Source of the DNA: an uncultured bacterium
GTDB lineage: Bacteria; Cyanobacteriota; Vampirovibrionia; Gastranaerophilales; Gastranaerophilaceae
Length of the DNA stretch: 64,000 nucleotides
NCBI GenBank assembly: GCA_949285255.1
Contig: CASDXV010000002.1
Location: 85,758-149,757 of the forward strand
Reading direction: 5' to 3'
Shown one piece after another: positions 58,535 through 64,000 of this stretch. Both the position numbers and the translations under genes were made by a program. The notes beneath the pieces are model-generated. The model saw only the letters and a list, made by a program, of their open reading frames with translations, was not told where the DNA came from and did no database searches. Position 1 is the stretch's first letter. Each line of letters begins with the position of its first letter.

Positions 58535-60382
58535 ATGAAAAGAATTGTGTATTTAGTGTTAATATTATTCATCGTTGCTTTTGCCCTAAAAGGCTGTCTT
58601 AAAAAGGACAGAGGCTTTGATGATGATGTGTATTTAACTGATGTAAGACCCCTTGAGGTTGTAAAATACGACTTTGAAAAACCAAAAAATGTAACAATAA
58701 ACGGCATTGACTATCTTCAAGCAAGAGGCAAGGTCGGAAAATTTGGCGGTGAGATAATATCTTCTACAATTGGCGAAGGGCCAAAGACTTTTAATCCCTT
58801 TAACGCTAATGACAACACTTCAGCACAGCTATCGGGCATTATGTACGACGGACTTGTCACAACTGACCCATATGACGGCACAATTATCCCCAAACTTGCA
58901 AAAGATGTAGAAATACTTCCCGATAAAAAAACATACATAGCACATCTTCGCCATGGCATAAAATGGTCGGACGGGAAAGAAATAACGGCAGATGATGTTG
59001 TATTTACCTATGGCACTATTATTTTTGGAGGCTACGGAGATACCGCAACAAGGGATTCTCTTTATATAAACGGTAAACTCCCCACTGTTGAAAAAATTGA
59101 TAAATACACGGTAAAATTCACTACCCCCGAGCCTTTTGCACCTTTTATAAGGACACTCACTACACCCATTGCACCAAAGCATGTATTTAAAATTGCAACA
59201 GATAAGGGAAAAAGCTACTTTAGAAGCTTCCATGATACAAATACAAAGCCAAAAGACTTTGTTACATCAGGCGCCTTTAGAATGAAAGAGTACGTTCCTG
59301 CACAAAGAGTAATTTATGAAAGAAACCCTAACTACTATATGGTGGATAAAAAAGGGCAAAAACTTCCCTATCTTGATAAATATATAATTTTAATAGTAGG
59401 TGATTTAAACAACGACGCACTTAAGTTTGAAGGGCTTGAGACAGATGTCATTAACCTGCAAGGCTCAATGGTAGCAAGATACAGAGAACTTGAAAAGCAC
59501 AGTGACTTTACGCTATATAACCTTGGACCCACCACAAGCACAACATTTGTAGTATTTAATTTAAACACAAGAAAAAATAAAGAGGGCAAGTACTACGTTA
59601 ACCCTATAAAACAAAAGTGGTTTAATGACCCGAACTTCAGAAGCGCGGTTGATTGGGCAATTGATAGAGAAAACCTTGTCCTAAATGTTCTATCCGGAGT
59701 CGGAGAACCGCTCTACAGTGCCGAATCCATCTCGAGCATATTTTTAAATGAAGAAATAGCAAAAGGACACAAGCAAGATATTAACTATGCAAAAGAGCTC
59801 CTTAAAAAGTCAGGCTTTTATTTAAAAGATAATAAACTATATGACAAATACTCCAACAGAGTAGAATTTGAAATGCTCACAAATGCCGGTAATACCCAAA
59901 GAGAGGCAACAGGTGTAAGTATAAAAGAAGATTTAGCACAACTTGGCATGAAAGTTAATTTTAAACCGGTTGAATTCAATTCACTTGTATCAAAACTCTC
60001 CAACACTTACGATTGGGACGCTATTTTAATAGCGCTTACGGGCAACCCGCTTGAGCCGCACTCGGGGCACAATGTCTGGAGTTCAAACGGAGCACTGCAC
60101 CTTTTTAATCAGCGCTCGGATGAAGATTTAAAAAGCACGGATAAAATTCTGCCTTTTGAGCGTGAATTGGATGAAATATTTAAAAAAGCAGCCCTTGAAG
60201 TTGACTTTGATAAAAGAAAAGCATTGTACAATAAATACCAACAAATTGTTGCTCAGGAAAATCCGGTAATCTACCTTTACAGTCCCGCAAACATAATTGC
60301 CATAAGGAAAAAATTTAAAAATATATACCCCACCGAATTAGGTGGTATACTACATAATATTGAAGAGGTGTACATTAATTGA
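58535..60382 (+). CDS. ABC-type peptide/nickel substrate-binding lipoprotein (SBP_bac_5)
   Basis: 615 residues. N-terminal signal RIVYLVLILFIVAFALKG followed by Cys, a plausible though atypical lipobox. The mature part has the family-5 signature: GEGPKTFNPF, LSGIMYDGLVTTDPYDG, RHGIKWSDGKEITADDVVFTY, SGAFRMKEYVPAQRVIYERNPNYY, and FRSAVDWAIDRENLV. No permease or ATPase gene is adjacent, so it is an orphan binding protein for peptides or similar ligands. The C-terminus overlaps the region with the ribosome site of the next gene. Confidence 0.92.
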   Translation: MKRIVYLVLILFIVAFALKGCLKKDRGFDDDVYLTDVRPLEVVKYDFEKPKNVTINGIDYLQARGKVGKFGGEIISSTIGEGPKTFNPFNANDNTSAQLSGIMYDGLVTTDPYDGTIIPKLAKDVEILPDKKTYIAHLRHGIKWSDGKEITADDVVFTYGTIIFGGYGDTATRDSLYINGKLPTVEKIDKYTVKFTTPEPFAPFIRTLTTPIAPKHVFKIATDKGKSYFRSFHDTNTKPKDFVTSGAFRMKEYVPAQRVIYERNPNYYMVDKKGQKLPYLDKYIILIVGDLNNDALKFEGLETDVINLQGSMVARYRELEKHSDFTLYNLGPTTSTTFVVFNLNTRKNKEGKYYVNPIKQKWFNDPNFRSAVDWAIDRENLVLNVLSGVGEPLYSAESISSIFLNEEIAKGHKQDINYAKELLKKSGFYLKDNKLYDKYSNRVEFEMLTNAGNTQREATGVSIKEDLAQLGMKVNFKPVEFNSLVSKLSNTYDWDAILIALTGNPLEPHSGHNVWSSNGALHLFNQRSDEDLKSTDKILPFERELDEIFKKAALEVDFDKRKALYNKYQQIVAQENPVIYLYSPANIIAIRKKFKNIYPTELGGILHNIEEVYIN

Positions 60383-60392
60383 GGAGAAAGTC

Positions 60393-61118
60393 ATGATTGA
60401 AAAACTCGCAAAAATTCAAGTCGCCATGCTGGGACTTATTTTAGGTCTGTGCCTTATAATAGGTGCGTCAGTACTATCAAACAACTTTAAGAAAAATGAA
60501 ATTACCGTAACAGGCTCTGCTTATGAAATCGTAAAATCTGACAGTGCAAGCTGGAAAGTTCAAGTGTCAACAAAAGCGCCTACTTCTGTTGAAGCGTACA
60601 ATAAACTTACCGCTCAAGTACCCATGGTGATAGAATTTTTGGAGCAAGCAGGAATTAAAAAAGAGCAAATTTCTTATCTTGGAATAAATAACTACCCGAC
60701 TTACAAAAGAGATGCCAAAGGTAACTACACTCAAGATGTTGCATTTTACAACTACAGCCAAGAGTTAAAAATTACTTCAGACAATCCTGAATTAATTAAC
60801 AAAACCTATCTTAAAATTCCCTCTTTAATTCAAAAAGGAATAACTATTCAAGCTTATCCGCCTGAATATTATTACAGTGACTTAAACAAGAAAAAGGCTG
60901 AACTTCTAAGTGCAGCAACCGCTGACGCCAAAGTCCGCGCTCAAGGCATGCTAAAAGCAACAAACAATAGAGTAGGCAAAATTTCATCTCTTAAAATGGG
61001 TGTAATGCAAATTACCCCGGCTGATTCAAACGAAGTTTCAGACTGGGGAATAAACGACTCCAGCACAATTGATAAAAAAATAACAGCAGTAGCAAATGTG
61101 GTGTTTTCTGTGAAATAA
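60393..61118 (+). CDS. Membrane-anchored SIMPL-domain (DUF541) protein
   Basis: About 241 residues from the ATG at 60393, which has GAGGAG upstream overlapping the stop of the preceding gene; longer starts would run through that gene. N-terminal hydrophobic anchor (MLGLILGLCLIIGASVL) then a SIMPL domain (ITVTGSAYEIVKSDSASWKVQVST...VANVVFSVK). Second SIMPL protein of the window. A structured repeat begins at its stop codon. Confidence 0.85.
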   Translation: MIEKLAKIQVAMLGLILGLCLIIGASVLSNNFKKNEITVTGSAYEIVKSDSASWKVQVSTKAPTSVEAYNKLTAQVPMVIEFLEQAGIKKEQISYLGINNYPTYKRDAKGNYTQDVAFYNYSQELKITSDNPELINKTYLKIPSLIQKGITIQAYPPEYYYSDLNKKKAELLSAATADAKVRAQGMLKATNNRVGKISSLKMGVMQITPADSNEVSDWGINDSSTIDKKITAVANVVFSVK

Positions 61119-61250
61119 AACTGTGTTCCCAGCACAATAGGCGATGAGCCTCTTGTGCGGAACCTTAGATAGGCGACGTAGGATAATCGAGCGCAAAGGC
61201 GCGAGATACCCACAGGAGCAAAAAACTGTGTTCCCAGCACAATAGGCGAT
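61117..61250 (+). repeat. Structured extragenic repeat: full unit plus truncated second copy
   Basis: A 29-base sequence starting AAAACTGTGTTCCCAG occurs at 61117-61145 and again, identical, at 61222-61250. The first copy opens a unit enclosed by CTGTG/CACAG (61121-61125, 61211-61215) and containing a 14-bp interrupted hairpin at 61125-61163 (GTTCC, GCACAA and GGC arms; GATGA loop). The second copy retains only the left arm. GC content is well above the neighbourhood. It lies in the 3' UTR before a terminator. Confidence 0.8.
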
Positions 61251-61260
61251 TAAATTAATT

Positions 61261-61287
61261 AAAACGGGGCTTATGCCCCGTTTTTTT
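61261..61287. terminator. Bidirectional terminator between SIMPL and VOC genes
   Basis: Perfect stem AAAACGGGGC/GCCCCGTTTT with TTAT loop and T-run; symmetrical enough to serve both convergent genes. Confidence 0.9.
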
Positions 61288-61687
61288 AACCTTTATAAAT
61301 AATTTCTATCTCATTGCCGTCAGGGTCTTTTACAAAAGATATTCTTTTAACCTCAACTGTTCCGTCCTCGTTTTTTATATCAAGGTTAAAAGGACTGTCG
61401 TAGAGAAGTTCAACACCTAAATCAGATGCTTTTTTAACAAAAGCATCCATATCTTCACATCTAAAAGCAAAGTGTCCGAATGTTTCGCCGTTTTTATAGG
61501 GTTCAGAGGGTTTTTCCCAGTTGTCTGTAAGTTCTATTTCAGGCGCACCCTCATATTCTGCTAAAAAATAAAGTGTGCAATCATCTAAATCCTTTTTACT
61601 TTGCAACTTTAAACCTAATAACTCCTCATAAAATCTAAGAGAATTTTCAATATTATTAACTCTTATCATGGAATGTAAATATTTCAT
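61286..61687 (-). CDS. VOC-family (glyoxalase I-like) protein
   Basis: About 133 residues from the ATG at 61687 (AGGAG six bases upstream). Two beta-alpha-beta-beta-beta modules: MIRVNNIENSLRFYEELLGLKL...IELTDN and FGHFAFRCEDMDAFVKKASDLGV...FVKDPDGNEIEII. Metal ligand positions resemble lactoylglutathione lyase: His6 near SMIRV, Glu in IELT, His in GHFAF, Glu in NEIEI. Detoxification of methylglyoxal is likely, but the thiol cofactor is unknown. Confidence 0.88.
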   Translation of the reverse strand: MKYLHSMIRVNNIENSLRFYEELLGLKLQSKKDLDDCTLYFLAEYEGAPEIELTDNWEKPSEPYKNGETFGHFAFRCEDMDAFVKKASDLGVELLYDSPFNLDIKNEDGTVEVKRISFVKDPDGNEIEIIYKG

Positions 61688-61719
61688 AACCTTCTCCTTT
61701 CGCACTCAATATAGTACAA

Positions 61720-61944
61720 CTAAAAAGTAAAATTAAAAAGTTCAGAAACCTCAATATCAAGTGCATCCGCAATATTTTTCATGGTTTTTATAGTAACATT
61801 CGCCTCACCGCGCTCAATTTGTCCAATATAGTTAAAATTCATATCAACAAGCTCTGCCAGTTTCATCTGCGAAAGCTTTTTGGATTTTCTAACATAAGCA
61901 AGTTTTGCACCAAATTTCTTTTCAATATTTTGATTAATTCCCAT
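61720..61944 (-). CDS. XRE-family (HTH_3) regulator
   Basis: 74 residues, one helix-turn-helix: LSQMKLAELVDMNFNYIGQIERGEANVTIKTMKNIADALDI. No effector domain. TATAAT ends six bases before the ATG (61951-61956 reverse), without a ribosome site. Divergent from the 127-residue gene at 62116 across 170 AT-rich bases containing several TAGT/ACTA dyads, suitable as operators. It may control itself and that gene. Confidence 0.88.
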   Translation of the reverse strand: MGINQNIEKKFGAKLAYVRKSKKLSQMKLAELVDMNFNYIGQIERGEANVTIKTMKNIADALDIEVSELFNFTF

Positions 61945-61950
61945 TAAATA

Positions 61951-62045
61951 ATTATAAACACGGCATTTAAGATTTTCTAACTACTGATTAGTATAAAATA
62001 ATAGCTAATAACTATTAAGTTATGTAACTAATTATTATTTTTTTA
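61951..62045. promoter_or_regulatory. XRE promoter and candidate operator region
   Basis: TATAAT for the XRE gene (minus strand, 61951-61956), followed by nested inverted repeats such as ACTACTGATTAGT and AATAGCTAATAACTATT. Repressor-type control is an inference. Confidence 0.4.
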
Positions 62046-62115
62046 TCAATAACCAAAATAAAAAATACTTTATTAAGAAGTAAGAGGTACACACACTAAA
62101 AAAGGAGAGTAAAAC

Positions 62116-62499
62116 ATGATGAAATTAGCAGAACTAGGAGCATCAGGCGCAGAAACATTCAAAGGCAACTTAACAAAAATTGCTGACACGGTAGAGAATG
62201 CTGTAGATGGAATAAAAAATTCCAGTATTTTTAAACAAGCAGAAGAAAACTTGACAAAAAATTCAGTTATTGAATTTGGTAAAAACATCACCGAATATGT
62301 AAAAGAAAATAATTTACCAAAATCCATTGAAAATATAGCAGAAGATTTGAAAAATGGAAAAGGCCTAAACGAAACACTTGAAAACGAACTCACAAGAAAA
62401 ATGGATAATTTAAAGGAACTTGGTAAAAACGCAGCAGAAACTGCAAAAAAAACTCCAGCAGGAAGGCTAATAAATTTTATAAAAGGGCTTTTTGGCTAA
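62116..62499 (+). CDS. Small amphipathic helical protein with FKG motif
   Basis: 127 residues, no recognisable family. N-terminus GASGAETFKGNLTKIADTVENAV holds an FKG motif; the rest is lysine/glutamate-rich helix with an alternating hydrophobic face and ends in RLINFIKGLFG, a short amphipathic hydrophobic tail. Strong ribosome site (AAAGGAG). It is terminated by its own hairpin. Membrane-active peptide-like or protective (LEA-like) function are guesses. Confidence 0.7.
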   Translation: MMKLAELGASGAETFKGNLTKIADTVENAVDGIKNSSIFKQAEENLTKNSVIEFGKNITEYVKENNLPKSIENIAEDLKNGKGLNETLENELTRKMDNLKELGKNAAETAKKTPAGRLINFIKGLFG

Positions 62500-62516
62500 A
62501 AAATAAAACAAATAAT

Positions 62517-62550
62517 TAACCCCCATGGCAAATACCAAGGGGGTTATTTT
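62517..62550. terminator. Terminator between the amphipathic-protein gene and tuf
   Basis: Stem TAACCCCC-ATGG / ACCA-AGGGGGTTA with CAAAT loop and TTTT tail; works for both convergent genes. Confidence 0.8.
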
Positions 62551-62564
62551 ATATTGCAATAAAA

Positions 62565-63773
62565 CTATTCAATAATTTTATCTACAACGCCGGCACCAAC
62601 TGTTCTACCGCCTTCACGGATAGCGAATCTCATACCTTCTTCGATAGCAACAGGAGCGATAAGTTCAACTTCCATTACTACGTTATCACCAGGCATTACC
62701 ATTTCGCCGTCAAATTTGATAGAACCGGTTACGTCAGTTGTTCTGATGTAGAACTGAGGACGATATCCGGGGAAGAATGGTGTGTGACGTCCGCCTTCGT
62801 CTTTTGTTAATACGTATACGTTAGCAGTGAATTTTGTGTGTGGGTGAATTGTACCGGGTTTAGCAAGTACTTGACCGCGTTGGATATCTTTTTTATCGAT
62901 ACCACGAAGTAAAGCACCAATGTTATCACCAGCTTGACCTTGGTCAAGAAGTTTTCTGAACATTTCTACACCTGTTACAGTTGATTTTTTAGTTTCGCCG
63001 AAACCAACGATTTCAACTTCGTCACCAACTTTAACAACACCACGTTCTACTCTACCTGTAGCAACTGTACCACGACCTGTGATAGAGAAAACGTCTTCAA
63101 CAGGCATCAAGAAAGGTTTGTCAAGGTCACGTTCGGGAGTCGGGATGTAGCTGTCGATAGCATCCATAAGTTCCCAAATTTTATCAACCCATTTGTCTTC
63201 GCCGCGTTGAACACTTGGGTTAGCTTGAACAGCTTCTAGAGCTTTTAGAGCTGAACCTCTGATGAAAGGAATGTTGTCACCGTCAAATTCGTAAGATGAT
63301 AACATTTCACGAACTTCCATTTCAACTAAGTCAAGAAGTTCTTCATCATCAACCATATCGCATTTGTTCATAAATACAACCAGTCTGGGAACACCAACTT
63401 GACGAGCAAGTAGAATGTGTTCACGAGTTTGAGGCATAGCACCGTCAGTTGCTGCAACTACAAGAATTGCACCGTCCATTTGAGCTGCACCTGTAATCAT
63501 GTTTTTAACGTAGTCAGCGTGGCCGGGGCAGTCAACGTGTGCATAGTGACGTGCATCTGTTTCGTATTCAACGTGAGCAGTTGAAATAGTAATACCACGT
63601 GCTTTTTCTTCGGGAGCTGCGTCGATTTCGTCGAATTTCTTAGCTTCGGCTTTACCTGCAGCAGCCATAGAACCTGTGATAGCAGCTGTCAACGTAGTTT
63701 TACCGTGGTCAACGTGACCAACAGTACCGACGTTAACGTGCGGTTTGGTTCTTTCAAATTTTTCTCTAGCCAT
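62565..63773 (-). CDS. tuf: Elongation factor Tu
   Basis: GTPase delivering aminoacyl-tRNA to the ribosome. Seen: G1 [48 protein letters not shown], then the two beta-barrel domains with [19 protein letters not shown] and [36 protein letters not shown]. Length 402 is normal. AAGGAG site eleven bases upstream. It is downstream of tRNA-Tyr, an arrangement also known from E. coli tufB. Confidence 0.99.
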   Translation of the reverse strand: MAREKFERTKPHVNVGTVGHVDHGKTTLTAAITGSMAAAGKAEAKKFDEIDAAPEEKARGITISTAHVEYETDARHYAHVDCPGHADYVKNMITGAAQMDGAILVVAATDGAMPQTREHILLARQVGVPRLVVFMNKCDMVDDEELLDLVEMEVREMLSSYEFDGDNIPFIRGSALKALEAVQANPSVQRGEDKWVDKIWELMDAIDSYIPTPERDLDKPFLMPVEDVFSITGRGTVATGRVERGVVKVGDEVEIVGFGETKKSTVTGVEMFRKLLDQGQAGDNIGALLRGIDKKDIQRGQVLAKPGTIHPHTKFTANVYVLTKDEGGRHTPFFPGYRPQFYIRTTDVTGSIKFDGEMVMPGDNVVMEVELIAPVAIEEGMRFAIREGGRTVGAGVVDKIIE

Positions 63774-63828
63774 AAGATAGATTCTCCTTTTTTTTATCGT
63801 TTTTTGGTTGGTTTGTTTTTGTATAAAA

Positions 63829-63915
<87 letters not shown>

Positions 63916-63965
63916 ATATTAAATTTTAAAATGTACGATTATTTTGTCTTCGGTGCCGCTCCTGT

Positions 63966-63986
63966 CAAATTTCAAAATGAAATTTG
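63966..63986. repeat. AT-rich hairpin in GC-rich flanks at the window edge
   Basis: Perfect 9-bp inverted repeat CAAATTTCA/TGAAATTTG with AAA loop, flanked by GCTCCTGT and TTCGCTCGCTC. The 8-mer ACAGGAGC (reverse strand here) also occurs in the repeat at 61212-61219. No gene is seen in the last 85 bases. Confidence 0.5.
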
Positions 63987-64000
63987 TTCGCTCGCTCTGC

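Noticed and set aside
60342..60392. Longer start for the second SIMPL gene
   Set aside because: The upstream codons lie inside the preceding gene, while GAGGAG correctly precedes the ATG at 60393.
61117..61250. Minimal CRISPR array (29-base repeat twice)
   Set aside because: The spacing is 76 bases, the repeat is one arm of a larger hairpin unit, only two copies exist, and no cas genes are nearby.

Overview
The window reads as a compact, AT-rich chromosome segment of a non-photosynthetic, diderm, fermentative bacterium. The best inference is a gut-type relative of Cyanobacteria (Vampirovibrionia/Melainabacteria, Gastranaerophilales). Support: a complete Na+-pumping oxaloacetate decarboxylase, a cyanobacteria/Firmicutes-type Mini-III RNase, an NrtR-like Nudix regulator, an eukaryote-like NAD-isocitrate dehydrogenase, LptF/G and ArnT-like envelope genes, scattered flagellar genes, and several proteins with a short N-terminal F-x-G/FKG motif. 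This placement rests on family knowledge and gene content, not on a database search.

Layout. 1-4.7 kb (minus): LD-carboxypeptidase, biotin ligase and OadG-OadA-OadB, apparently one transcript. 4.7-9.7 kb: dnaX, an NrtR-like regulator, a minimal histidine kinase/REC-GGDEF-REC pair and mrnC. 9.7-16.6 kb: a large glycine-zipper protein of unknown function, an MFS exporter, a pyruvate/indolepyruvate decarboxylase-type enzyme, a GT2 glycosyltransferase and a membrane-anchored lytic transglycosylase. 16.6-22.4 kb (minus): Orn/Lys/Arg decarboxylase, deoB, an unknown flagellar-context protein, then flgF/flgG/flgB/flgC rod genes. 22.4-32 kb: ligA, a SIMPL protein, a SWIM-SNF2 helicase and dnaE. 32-42.9 kb: a probable new small RNA gene, a DUF815-type ATPase, ilvC, fliN, a divergent starch-synthase-like GT5 protein, leuD-like/NAD-IDH/acpS, tyrA, lptF/G-like and an MgtE_N/FliG-like repeat protein. 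43-61 kb: ileS, TPR proteins, hisG-mazG, an ArnT-like glycosyltransferase, a MerR-like regulator with a PAS/GAF histidine kinase, tmk, manC, rmlD and an orphan peptide-binding protein. 61-64 kb: a structured repeat, a VOC protein, an XRE regulator divergent from a small amphipathic protein, tuf and tRNA-Tyr.

Metabolically, the Na+ pump with its own biotin ligase, the decarboxylase at 13 kb and the aconitase-small-subunit/NAD-IDH pair point to fermentation with a partial oxidative branch to 2-oxoglutarate. manC, rmlD, the GT2 and ArnT-like enzymes, LptF/G and the transglycosylase serve the cell envelope. No gene-free stretch exceeds about 200 bases.

The most unusual signals are not proteins. 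(1) At least twelve genes carry a -10 box ending 6-7 bases before the start codon and no ribosome-binding site, which predicts leaderless mRNAs. (2) A perfectly spaced promoter, three hairpins and an intrinsic terminator sit between two minus-strand genes on the plus strand (32452-32603) with no ORF, a likely undescribed sRNA. (3) A 95-base multi-helix repeat unit with a second, truncated copy lies in a 3' UTR at 61117-61250. (4) Four convergent gene pairs have interlocked stop codons overlapping by exactly four bases.
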